NCBI GenBank assembly: GCA_949292215.1
Contig: CASEYW010000087.1
Location: forward strand, 1 to 64,000
DNA length: 64,000 nt
Direction: 5' to 3'
From: an uncultured bacterium
GTDB lineage: Bacteria; Verrucomicrobiota; Lentisphaeria; Victivallales; UBA1829
Below the pieces are notes generated by a model that saw only the letters and a list, made by a program, of their open reading frames with translations, searched no databases and had not been told where the DNA came from. The translations under genes were made by a program, and so were the position numbers. Positions 45,501-53,536 of this stretch are shown in pieces (positions within the stretch are counted from its first letter, which is position 1; each line of letters opens with the position of its first letter).

Positions 45501-45950
45501 CGTCTTGCCTTGAACCGGGAATCGCTGAATCTGGATATCGATGTCTGTGACGATGTTCACGTCCAGCCGGAAACCGGACGATTCACCTGGAAAGGCGACA
45601 ACGTCCAGCTCGCACTCACCATTCCCGGACAGTCTGGAAGCTGGGAAATCGGACTGACCCGTCTGCCTTCCGGGAAAAGCGAAACTTTCGTCTGGTATAC
45701 ACCAGCCGGATTCCATGCGGAAAAATGCGCATCCGGCATCCGTCTCAAGACAGAACGGAAAAAGGATCACACTCTCTACCGGGCGGAACTTCCGCTTGCT
45801 CTCCTGGGAACGTCATACGAAGCCATGAAACGGGGAATCCAGTTCAATCTCCTTATCAATGACAACGACGGCGAATGCAGAAAAGGCGGCATTCAGATCG
45901 CTCCTCAGCTGAAGAACCCAGAACGCCATCCGGTTCTTGTATTCGAGTAA
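42531..45950 (+). CDS. Large secreted glycosidase, GH39-like, with C-terminal CBM9-like domain (cassette D)
   Basis: Exported protein of 1139 residues with signal peptide KSRSFLYFLLLLPALLSAG. N-terminal beta domains (to about 430), TIM barrel (about 430-800; acid/base E565 in EVWNEPDLY, nucleophile candidate E672 in YPNETAIAS), then beta domains and a CBM9-like end (about 945-1139; VCDDVHVQPETG, LALTIPGQSGSWEIGL). Paralogue of the cassette B enzyme over most of its length. Substrate unknown. Bases 45951-46114 after it hold no gene or clear terminator. Confidence 0.87.
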   Translation: MKSRSFLYFLLLLPALLSAGPFPEFFSAKGLKLIQAEKRSQKLDHLPEGNGILLEIDESVFPYAELHLRSPRQLPDFREAEFVLKVRIDNPDAIRSFSLRLTDKNRETFQFPMRNGSFVKGENRIVFCVGDSEAKTSWGNKANVNRKIDYPVVLSGITCRIRPGFGRQQVEISSLELRTENAKQTLSERPFLFFDQRSKLLLTGANSSIKQLPEGILLRITGKKHAILKDHKWSLRPHSDPRQIVFHAEVRKGGGILQLDGAAGKGKQIHLETLFAQGDKTISLASGENSKVKFQKLTIVSRAPETEILFRSSVIRSAATAAEAIRFDVNTGSELHILKKGEEEKLAFLFTNTSPTAIRGTAEVKLRDFFDREIRQKLSFSLRPSECRRFPMRLPREHALGFWKAEALIATESPKTEAYSETSFAYLHPAGPTGLDKERHFLFSVCTHTTRWSPHDRKLEAEAAGLCGAKVVRTTSHWNSIQPEKGVWNYRDFDELVNLYGAQGIQLQSGLGYGTRWAAPEHTRNSRKWTDWHRAMPDLEAWRTYVSTTVARYKGRIRYWEVWNEPDLYSFAHFGADDYAKLLKAAWEEVKKVNPEAILMNGGFASLRPIVKSGKDNVQFQKDILRNCKGFYDVHAYHEHSNFPVYASVIDTLLLPIRKETGADAVPWYPNETAIASTGGGEKMQALTLFKKLLFSWSRGAIGYTWYNLRNDGFDPYNSEHHYGMMTTDFYPKPIYPVYNALAGLYGKAHFLEQRQIGRDLYLFLFRKGNDLLAAAWNEQNNPSDLPFVFRTNAEAAEQIDIMGNSTGIKLSSGTGIFTVGAIPVTLLLKNASNVVFPGAVVEAVAPQAAVRGKEFPLELKLRNPMATTWNLRFELEPSPLYQTEEREFQCRLKPDSKQSIFKRLLLSSDLPNDFNRKFHIRLRFEIPELKSSGTLDLPFRRAIHIPQKTGRSNPDFILDKRSQIFTFWEGQPSKKHLLWQGKKDLSAEIRLALNRESLNLDIDVCDDVHVQPETGRFTWKGDNVQLALTIPGQSGSWEIGLTRLPSGKSETFVWYTPAGFHAEKCASGIRLKTERKKDHTLYRAELPLALLGTSYEAMKRGIQFNLLINDNDGECRKGGIQIAPQLKNPERHPVLVFE

Positions 45951-46114
45951 AAGAGACTCACTGCGCTCTTCCTCTGAAAAATCCGCTTCCGATCACGCGG
46001 CAAGCATTTTTTCGATTGCTGCGGGTTCTCATTCATTCCTATTTTTCAAAGGAAAAACCCACAGTGACTTATCGTGAATTATTCTGTTTTTCTATAAATT
46101 TAATAGAGACCCCA

Positions 46115-46157
46115 TTGACAAAAAATATAAGATTTGTTATAATGTATACGAATACAT
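46115..46157 (+). promoter_or_regulatory. Consensus promoter and LacI-type operator of cassette E
   Basis: TTGACA (46115-46120), 17-nt spacer, TATAAT (46138-46143), both perfect. ATGTATACGAATACAT (46142-46157) is a 6-4-6 palindrome from the end of the -10 box across the start site, the size and place expected for a LacI operator. Confidence 0.88.
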
Positions 46158-46185
46158 AAAAGATTTTTTACAGAAAAACAAGAAC

Positions 46186-47214
46186 ATGATTGTCAATCAG
46201 AAATTCATTGCAGAAAAAGCCGGAGTCTCCCAGAAGACAGCGTCTCTGTTTTTTCAGAACAGTCCGAAAGTGGCGGAAAAAACACGGCGCAAACTGGAAG
46301 AGGTTGTCAAGAAATACCACTACATTCCGAATCTGGCTGCAAGAACGATGAAAACAAAGAAATTCAAACGGATTGCCTGTATTGCCGTACAGCACGGAAC
46401 TGCCACTCAATCCCTGCATCCTCAGCTGGTTGCGTATTTGAACGGAGCTTCGCTGGAGCTTGCTCACGCTGGCTATTCTCTGATTTTCGAACCGGTATTT
46501 GTTTCTCCCGATAAGGAGGATATTCAATTTCATGAATTTTTCACGACTCTGTCCTCTGATGGAATACTCGGAATTGCAGGCGACTGCGTCCCGAAAAGCC
46601 TGGATGAACAAATTGCAACACTCGGACTCCCAACGGTCTGGCTCAATCGGGAACACGAATCGCCGGATCTCCCCTGCATTATGATTGATGAAACAAAAAC
46701 AACTCTTCTCCTCGCAGAATATCTTCATAAACAGGGAATCCGGAAAATAGTGTGGTTCGGACCGGAATGCAAGGAAATCAACACTGCGCATTATTCCTCC
46801 CGCGTCCGCAGCCAAACTCTTGAGACATACGCAAAATCTCATGACATCCAGTTCCGGGAACCGGCTTTTGTTCCTTATTACGTTCCTCTGAAACCGTATG
46901 CGGAAAAACTAATCCGGCGGGAACCGGATTGCGATATGTTCATCTGCTACAATCTCAACTACCGGATCGAACTGATCAACGCTTCCATTCAGGAGAAAAT
47001 CAACATGGAAAACCGTGTGATTCACTACGCATCCGCATGGGAGAGAGCTTTTCTCAAAGGACAAATGGCAATGATGCTGCCGGAAATCGAACTCGGACGA
47101 CAAGGAGCCATATACCTTCTCAGCTGTCTGAATGGAAAACCGGCTCCTGCCTGTTTGAAGCCCCTTGCCGGAATGATTTTTCCGAATGAATCTCAATCAA
47201 CAACCATAAAATAG
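46186..47214 (+). CDS. LacI family transcriptional regulator (cassette E)
   Basis: 342 residues: HTH (NQKFIAEKAGVSQKTASLFF), hinge helix (YIPNLAARTMKT) and effector domain (about 62-335). It lacks the usual GFDD signature in the C-terminal half, where SAWERAFLKGQMAMM appears, so it is a divergent LacI member. First gene of its operon, 9 nt before the pseudopilin. The promoter and palindrome upstream suggest autorepression. Confidence 0.91.
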   Translation: MIVNQKFIAEKAGVSQKTASLFFQNSPKVAEKTRRKLEEVVKKYHYIPNLAARTMKTKKFKRIACIAVQHGTATQSLHPQLVAYLNGASLELAHAGYSLIFEPVFVSPDKEDIQFHEFFTTLSSDGILGIAGDCVPKSLDEQIATLGLPTVWLNREHESPDLPCIMIDETKTTLLLAEYLHKQGIRKIVWFGPECKEINTAHYSSRVRSQTLETYAKSHDIQFREPAFVPYYVPLKPYAEKLIRREPDCDMFICYNLNYRIELINASIQEKINMENRVIHYASAWERAFLKGQMAMMLPEIELGRQGAIYLLSCLNGKPAPACLKPLAGMIFPNESQSTTIK

Positions 47215-47223
47215 GAAAAGAAC

Positions 47224-47949
47224 ATGAAGAAAAATTTCACACTGATCGAGCTTCTTGTTGTGATTGCAATTATTGCAATTCTTGCAGGAATGCTTCTTCC
47301 AGCGCTGAACAGCGCACGGCAGAAAGCATACTCAGCAAACTGTATCGGGAATCTGAAACAGATCGCTGCCGGAATCATCATGTATGCCAATGCAAATGAT
47401 GATCATCTTCCGAATCCGAATCGCGGAATCAATGGAACAGGATGGAGCAATCACTGGGCCTCGGCGGTCAGCGAGCATGTAAATTTCAATACAAAACTGT
47501 TTCTCTGCCCGGCAAACAAGGCATCCTCCTATTTTGTTCAGATCTACACGGATCCGAAACGGGTTGGGGGCAACATTTCCTATGGAATGAACCGGGCGCT
47601 TTACAAGCAATATCCGTTCGGAAGTTCCCAGTGCAACGATGCGTTCCAAATTAACGGAGAGCATGTTTACTTGAAAATCACGAAAGTTCTTTCACCATCC
47701 GCCTGTGTTCTCATAGGAGACACAAATAATCCCAAAACCGGCACAATGAATCCCTATTACCTGGAACCTTTTTACGGGACAAATCCCGGTCCCTATTATT
47801 ACGGCTGGATTGGAATCTGCCATTCACTTGGAAGCAATTTTGCCTCCGTTGACGGGCATGCCTGGGGCTCCAAAGCCCCTTACGGACTGGTGAATCCGGA
47901 AGCCAACAAGATCCGGAATTTCTATCCGCTGCGGAAAAAGATTTACTGA
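47224..47949 (+). CDS. Pseudopilin with H-X9-DG signature (cassette E)
   Basis: 241 residues. Leader MKKN, then [20 protein letters not shown]; asparagine replaces the cleavage-site glycine. CIGNLKQIA and LCPANK give the cysteine pair. H200-X9-DGH ([13 protein letters not shown]). Between the LacI gene and the glycosidase; strong AAAAGAAC ribosome region. Confidence 0.92.
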   Translation: MKKNFTLIELLVVIAIIAILAGMLLPALNSARQKAYSANCIGNLKQIAAGIIMYANANDDHLPNPNRGINGTGWSNHWASAVSEHVNFNTKLFLCPANKASSYFVQIYTDPKRVGGNISYGMNRALYKQYPFGSSQCNDAFQINGEHVYLKITKVLSPSACVLIGDTNNPKTGTMNPYYLEPFYGTNPGPYYYGWIGICHSLGSNFASVDGHAWGSKAPYGLVNPEANKIRNFYPLRKKIY

Positions 47950-47969
47950 AAAAGGAAATGGAGAAGAGA

Positions 47970-50900
47970 ATGAAAAAACGTTTCATGATGTTTGCATCCT
48001 GCGTCCTTGCGTTTTCTCTGAACGCGGGAGAATGGAAAGATGGACTTCTGTTTTCAGCCGGATTCGGAACCGGCGTTGATGCGGAAATTGCCGGCGGAGC
48101 AAAACGTCCGCAGAAAGATCTGCCTCTGGTCCCGGGCATCCACGGCAATGGAGTACAGGTAACTCCCGAAGCTCCGCTTGCCTATAATAATGTTGCCAAT
48201 CTTGATCTGAAACGGGGAACTATCGCGTTCTGGTTCAAACCGGCTCCGGAACTCCTTGCGGAAAAAAAGAACTGGACCCTCTTCCGCGCGCTCCACCTGA
48301 CTCTGGCTTATACGGAATTTTCCAAGGCGCTCTTTTTCATGACAGGAGCAACAGTTCCGCAAAAAGGCTTCCTGTGGGATTATTCTCTTGCAACGAAAGA
48401 GATCAATCACTGGAAGCCGGGAGAATGGCAGCACATTGCTGCAAGCTGGGATCGCGAAAAAGGCGAAAAAACTCTTTATCTGAACGGTTCACCGGTAAAA
48501 ACGACAAAAACAAAACGGTTCCCCTCCCGGATGGGCGGTGCCGAACCATTGCTGTTTCCTGCATCAGGGGTCTATGATGAAATCATGATCTGGAACCGGG
48601 AGCTTTCCGCAAGCGAGGTGTTCCGTCTGGCCAAACAACCGGGAAATGTCAGCAGGGAAATTCTGGGCTCGGCGAAAAAGAACAACCTCGACGGAACGGT
48701 GAACGCCGCTGCTCTTCTGAAGGGACGTTCCTTTGCTGTCTCATTCGATCGTTCCGCAGTCCCGGAATACTCAAATGCAAGCTCGGAAGTGAAAAAGGGA
48801 AGCAAAACAGAAACGCGTCCGGGAATCATCAATGCCGGAATGAGTGGAACGGTATTTTATGATTCCAGAGCAGTGGTGGAGCCAGAGGCCGGAACCGTTT
48901 CGTTCTGGTTCAAACCGGAGAGGGATTTCAAGGAACTCAAACAGACCATTGTCTTTTTCCGAGCCGGGCACATCTCCCTGAATCATGTCAACGGTGCACT
49001 TTTTTTCATGACAGGCGGGACCAGAAACGGAACATTTTCCTGGGATTACGGATGTGGAACAAACCTGTCGCAAAAATGGAAAGCGGGAGAATGGCATCAT
49101 CTGGCGTTCTCCTGGAATAAAAAAACTGGCAGAAAGGCCCTGTATCTGGATGGAAAGAAAATCAAGGGAACTTCCAGCGATCGTTTCCCGGATGCGGTCA
49201 TCCCGGCGGGAGAATTCATTTTCATGCAGAATGCTCCCGGAACCGCGGATGAGCTCAATGTCTGGACACGTCCCCTTTCCGATGCGGAAATCATAGAACT
49301 CTGCGGAAATCCGGCGAAAATCCCGGAAGCGGACGGAAGAAAGATTCTTTCCTCCGTCACCGGCCTGCCGATCCAGCAGGCAGCGCGCAGGATTCTGAAC
49401 GATGCAAAATCCGGAAAGATTGCTCTTCAGGCGGTCATACCGGATCTCTCTCCGGAAAAAACAATCGTCGCGCCGGGAGAATCCTTCGAGGCAAAAATTA
49501 TTTTACGCAATCCTTCGCTTCTCCCTGTCCGCGGGGAGATCGCAGTCACCCTGCGTGATTTCCACATGAAAGGCTCCGGAACGGAAAAAATCAACGTTGA
49601 AATTCCCGCCGGCGGTGAACGGATTCTGACAAGAACATTTGTCCCGGAAAAACGCGGTATCTACAAGGTGGAAGTCGTTTATGACAATGCGGGAAAGAAG
49701 CATATCTGGGATGTCGCCAGCTTCGGATGCTGGAATCTCCGCCAGAAACCGGACCCCGATTCTTTTTTCGGAAATCATGTCAACAGCTGGGCAAACGGGG
49801 TTTATCTCCGACAGGCGGCGAAACTTGGCCTGAACTGGGTGCGCAATCACAATATGCTTCAGGCAACCTGGTGGTGCAAAGCACAGCCGAAACCAGGGGA
49901 ATTCTCCTGGGAAGACGACAATCAGATCGAATTGCTGAAGAAGCTGGATATGCACGTTCTGGGCCAGCTCTTCACCACTCCGAACTGGGCGGCCGCAGGC
50001 GGTCCCAGGCCGGAAACAAAAGGATACAACCAGTGTTTCAAACCCGATCTGAAGCTCTTTGCGGAATATGTCCGAAAAATGGTCAACCGGCATAAAAACT
50101 ATATCCGCTACTGGGAAATCTGGAACGAACCCGATGTTTCCATGTTCTGGAAAGGTACGCCGGAGGAATTCGCCGAGCTGGTGCAGGTCGCGGTCAAAGC
50201 AATCAGGGAGGCGGATCCCACTGCAAAAATCATGGCAGCGGGATATCCGAATGTTGCGCGTGCATGGCATCTACGCGCAGCAAAGGCCGGTGCTTTCAAA
50301 AATCTGGATATCATCTCATTCCATTATTATGCTTCTTCAGACAAACAGCCTGAAGAGCTGTTGCCGGCAATTCAGGATGCAGTCGCCCATTTCCAGAACC
50401 TTGCGGTAAAATACGGTGACGGAAAGCCTCTGCCGATCTGGGATTCTGAAGGCGGAAGCGGTTCAACGACCTTCCTCCGCGGAGGAAACCATCCGCTGCT
50501 TGCACCGGAGGAAAAACGGGAACCGATGAACTGGAAGGAGGCCGCTGTCCGGATCGTTCAATTCGAAGCGATTCTGGCTTCGGAAAAAATCGTCCGCAAC
50601 TTCCATTATCTTCAGAATCGCGTACCGCAAACCTCTTCGGAAGCATACAACAGTCTTTGCACTCTCGATTTCAACAACGCGCCGAAACCTCTTCTCCTGA
50701 CTCGCGCAGCAGCTCAGGAACAGTTGGATTATCATCGCTTTTACGAGCGGTTCCGCAAACCGGAGGCCCGCTTCTGGGGATTCCTCTATCAGCATAAAAC
50801 ACTTCCCTCCCGTTCTGTTCTCCTCACATGGTGCGGCGATGAAGGAAAACTTGAACTCTCGGGCGATTTCAAGGGCAGAATCGTTGAAAAAACGGATCTG

Positions 50901-51725
50901 CTTGGAAACAAGGTTTCTTTCCAGCAGAACCGGATTGCTGTTTCCGATGAACCTTCCTACTATCAATTCGCGCTCCCAGCAAAAGAGGTGGCGGAAATAT
51001 TGAAAAAAACGAAAATCAGAATAGAAAAAGCGCCTGTAAAATGGGAAGAAACCATCGCGGGAGACGAAGGACATAAGGTTCCATCCCTGCCGGATTTCAC
51101 AATCCCGGCTGAAGCTCCGGGGAAAAGCTTCACCATTGATTTACGCAAATTCTGCAACATGGGACTCGCGGATCAAACCGCCGGAGACGGAAAAGGCGGT
51201 TGGGCCGATGAGGGAGATATGAATGACATGCGTGATCTGAAAACCGGTCGCCGGACTTTCTACGGGGTCCCATTTGATCTCATTACTCCCTCTGAAAACA
51301 ATGGGAAAGCAGTAATTACTCTGAAAAGTCGGAATCTGACACCGAAAATGCCTGGAGAGGTTCGTGGAATCCCCGTCGGGAAAAAAGTTCGGGCGCTTTA
51401 TTTCCTGCACTCGGCTTCCTGGGGAAGTCCAGGGGATATCGGGTCCTATACCATCCATTATGCGGATGGATCCAGAGATGTGGTCAGAATGAACATTCCT
51501 CTCAATAACAACAACTGGTGGTTCTCTTACGATCCCCGCGAAGAATCGCGTCCCATCCCGGTACGGGTCACAAATACCATGTCCGGAAAACCCGCATGGC
51601 GTTACCTCCGATTGTTCGAATGGAAAAACCCAAAACGCGGAACTATTGTAAAATCAATTGACATCTCTTCCGCATGTGGACATCAAACGCCTATCGTCCT
51701 CGCAATTTCCGGCGTCGCTGAATAA
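47970..51725 (+). CDS. Very large secreted glycosidase with two LamG-like domains (cassette E)
   Basis: 1251 residues from ATG 47970 (GGAG 6 nt upstream; the ATG at 47958 has poorer spacing). Signal peptide KKRFMMFASCVLAFSLNAG. Two LamG/concanavalin-like domains are internal repeats of each other: GTIAFWFKPAPE with LFFMTGATV and GEWQHIAASW (about 25-215), then GTVSFWFKPERD with LFFMTGGTR and GEWHHLAFSW (about 235-440). A beta domain and a TIM barrel follow (about 590-930; acid/base E720 in EIWNEPDVS, nucleophile candidate E827 in WDSEGGSG). The last 180 residues carry DLRKFCNMGLAD and GDGKGGWADEG, a domain shared with the cassette C enzyme. Substrate unknown. Confidence 0.85.
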   Translation: MKKRFMMFASCVLAFSLNAGEWKDGLLFSAGFGTGVDAEIAGGAKRPQKDLPLVPGIHGNGVQVTPEAPLAYNNVANLDLKRGTIAFWFKPAPELLAEKKNWTLFRALHLTLAYTEFSKALFFMTGATVPQKGFLWDYSLATKEINHWKPGEWQHIAASWDREKGEKTLYLNGSPVKTTKTKRFPSRMGGAEPLLFPASGVYDEIMIWNRELSASEVFRLAKQPGNVSREILGSAKKNNLDGTVNAAALLKGRSFAVSFDRSAVPEYSNASSEVKKGSKTETRPGIINAGMSGTVFYDSRAVVEPEAGTVSFWFKPERDFKELKQTIVFFRAGHISLNHVNGALFFMTGGTRNGTFSWDYGCGTNLSQKWKAGEWHHLAFSWNKKTGRKALYLDGKKIKGTSSDRFPDAVIPAGEFIFMQNAPGTADELNVWTRPLSDAEIIELCGNPAKIPEADGRKILSSVTGLPIQQAARRILNDAKSGKIALQAVIPDLSPEKTIVAPGESFEAKIILRNPSLLPVRGEIAVTLRDFHMKGSGTEKINVEIPAGGERILTRTFVPEKRGIYKVEVVYDNAGKKHIWDVASFGCWNLRQKPDPDSFFGNHVNSWANGVYLRQAAKLGLNWVRNHNMLQATWWCKAQPKPGEFSWEDDNQIELLKKLDMHVLGQLFTTPNWAAAGGPRPETKGYNQCFKPDLKLFAEYVRKMVNRHKNYIRYWEIWNEPDVSMFWKGTPEEFAELVQVAVKAIREADPTAKIMAAGYPNVARAWHLRAAKAGAFKNLDIISFHYYASSDKQPEELLPAIQDAVAHFQNLAVKYGDGKPLPIWDSEGGSGSTTFLRGGNHPLLAPEEKREPMNWKEAAVRIVQFEAILASEKIVRNFHYLQNRVPQTSSEAYNSLCTLDFNNAPKPLLLTRAAAQEQLDYHRFYERFRKPEARFWGFLYQHKTLPSRSVLLTWCGDEGKLELSGDFKGRIVEKTDLLGNKVSFQQNRIAVSDEPSYYQFALPAKEVAEILKKTKIRIEKAPVKWEETIAGDEGHKVPSLPDFTIPAEAPGKSFTIDLRKFCNMGLADQTAGDGKGGWADEGDMNDMRDLKTGRRTFYGVPFDLITPSENNGKAVITLKSRNLTPKMPGEVRGIPVGKKVRALYFLHSASWGSPGDIGSYTIHYADGSRDVVRMNIPLNNNNWWFSYDPREESRPIPVRVTNTMSGKPAWRYLRLFEWKNPKRGTIVKSIDISSACGHQTPIVLAISGVAE

Positions 51726-51783
51726 AAAAACGGTCGCACGGATTCATGAAATCTGATTGAAGATTTCGCCCTCCGTGCGACCG
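51724..51783 (-). terminator. Intrinsic terminator of comM
   Basis: CGGTCGCACGGA (51731-51742) and TCCGTGCGACCG (51772-51783) form a perfect 12-bp stem with a smaller GAAATC/GATTTC hairpin inside. On the minus strand it ends in seven T (51730-51724), so it stops transcripts coming from comM; its T-run begins right at the plus-strand glycosidase stop. Confidence 0.88.
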
Positions 51784-51863
51784 GCTTATTCAGCTGGACC
51801 GAAGCAGGTCACAGACCTGCACCTTCGTCGCCGGCGCGATTTTCTCTCTTTGCTGCTGGCGAT

Positions 51864-53405
51864 TTAGAGTCGGCGGTCAAGAGAGCGATAGTTGATCGCT
51901 TCGAAAATATGTTCGGAAGAAATCTCGGATGCACCATCCAGATCGGCAACCGTCCGGGCGACACGAAGAATACGATCATAGGCACGCGCACTCAGACCGA
52001 ACTCTATGATTGTATGACGCAGCTGCACTTTCGCATCCATCGAAATCTTACAGTATTGATTGATGTCGGCAGGCTCCATACGGGCATTGCATTTGACTTT
52101 TCGTGAGGTCCGGAAACGCTCGTTCTGAATGTTGCGTGCGCGAATGACACGTTCCCGAATCGCAGCACTGTTTTCGCCATCAGGGGCGCTGAGAAGCTCT
52201 TTTTCCGTCAGAGAGGAAACCTGCACATGAAGATCAATCCGGTCCAGCAGGGGACCTGAAATCTTCGCCCGGTAATCCTGGATACGTTTCTGTCCGCAGC
52301 GGCAGGTATGCAGCCGATCGCCGTAGTGACCGCAGGGACATGGATTCATCGCCCCCAGAAGAATGAACTCACAGGGGAAATCAAAACTGCCGGCGGCACG
52401 GCTCACGGTCACCACTCCGGATTCCATCGGCTGACGAAGAGTCTCCAGAACGGACCGCTTGAACTCCGGAAGTTCATCCAGAAATAAAACCCCATTGTGC
52501 GCAAGACTGATCTCTCCCGGCTGTGGATTCGTTCCCCCTCCAAGAAGTCCGGCATCGCTGACCGTATGATGCGGCGAGCGGAACGGACGGCATTTCAACA
52601 ACGGATGTTTCGAATCCAGAAGACCAAGAACACTGTAAATTCGGCTTGTGTCAAGCGCTTCCTCCTCAGTCATCGGCGGAAGAATCCCCGGCAGACGTTT
52701 CGCCAGCATGGACTTGCCTGTCCCGGGAGGCCCGATAAAGAGAACATTGTGTCCGCCTGCGGCCGCAATCTCCAGAGCACGTTTCGCCAGGAATTGCCCT
52801 TTGACATCGGCAAAGTCGGGAATTCCCTCCCAGTCCGGCTCGGAAAACACCCGGACCGAATCGTTCGCCAGAGGGAGAAACTCTCCACGGACAGCAGCAA
52901 CAGCATCCTGTAACGACGACACCGCATACACCCGGATCTCACTGCTGGCAACCGCTCCTTCCGGGGAATTCTCAAGCGGAACAATCAGATTCCGGATACG
53001 CGGATTCATTTTCCTGGCAAGAAGCGCAACCGGAAGACATCCCTTCACTGGACGCACCATCCCGTTCAAAGCCAGTTCACCAAGGATCAGACAGTCATTC
53101 AACCGTTCCCGGGGAAGAATCCCGTTCGCAGCAATCAGCGACAAGGCAATCGGAAGATCGAACGCCGACCCTTCTTTTTTCATATCCGCAGGCGCCAGAT
53201 TCACCAGGGTGCTGCCTTTCGGATGCCCGTACCCGCAGGCCAACAGCGCTGAACGGATACGGTCACGACTCTCTTTGATGGCGGTATCGGGAAGCCCCAC
53301 AATGGAAACACCCGACTCATCGCCATGCCCCGTCGCATTGACTTCCACCTCAACAGGAAGCGCATCCACTCCAACCACAGCGGCGGAAAATGTTTTTGTC
53401 AACAT
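51864..53405 (-). CDS. comM: YifB/ComM family Mg-chelatase-like AAA+ ATPase
   Basis: Cytosolic helicase-like ATPase; ComM promotes branch migration in natural transformation in Vibrio and Haemophilus. 513 residues from ATG 53405 (MLTKTFSAAVVGVDALPVEV, the standard family start; GGGAG 10 nt upstream). N-terminal Lon-protease-like domain (about 20-145), AAA core with Walker A GPPGTGKS (K231) and the DELPEF Walker B segment, zinc-finger-like CPCGHYGDRLHTCRC, and C-terminal RAYDRILRVARTVADLDG. The longer frame to 53447 is not used. Confidence 0.95.
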   Translation of the reverse strand: MLTKTFSAAVVGVDALPVEVEVNATGHGDESGVSIVGLPDTAIKESRDRIRSALLACGYGHPKGSTLVNLAPADMKKEGSAFDLPIALSLIAANGILPRERLNDCLILGELALNGMVRPVKGCLPVALLARKMNPRIRNLIVPLENSPEGAVASSEIRVYAVSSLQDAVAAVRGEFLPLANDSVRVFSEPDWEGIPDFADVKGQFLAKRALEIAAAGGHNVLFIGPPGTGKSMLAKRLPGILPPMTEEEALDTSRIYSVLGLLDSKHPLLKCRPFRSPHHTVSDAGLLGGGTNPQPGEISLAHNGVLFLDELPEFKRSVLETLRQPMESGVVTVSRAAGSFDFPCEFILLGAMNPCPCGHYGDRLHTCRCGQKRIQDYRAKISGPLLDRIDLHVQVSSLTEKELLSAPDGENSAAIRERVIRARNIQNERFRTSRKVKCNARMEPADINQYCKISMDAKVQLRHTIIEFGLSARAYDRILRVARTVADLDGASEISSEHIFEAINYRSLDRRL

Positions 53406-53536
53406 GATTGCTGAACTCCCGGTAATATTGTACAAAGAATCATCCAACTTATATTACAGGAAGATTCCGGAAAATACAAACTGTTTCATGGATTTTATCG
53501 CAATTTCACAAAAGAGTCATCCCCTTGTCCGGCCTC

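Noticed and set aside
45951-46114. tRNA or regulatory RNA in the gap before cassette E
   Set aside because: No cloverleaf, no strong hairpin with a T-run and no conserved RNA motif seen by eye.
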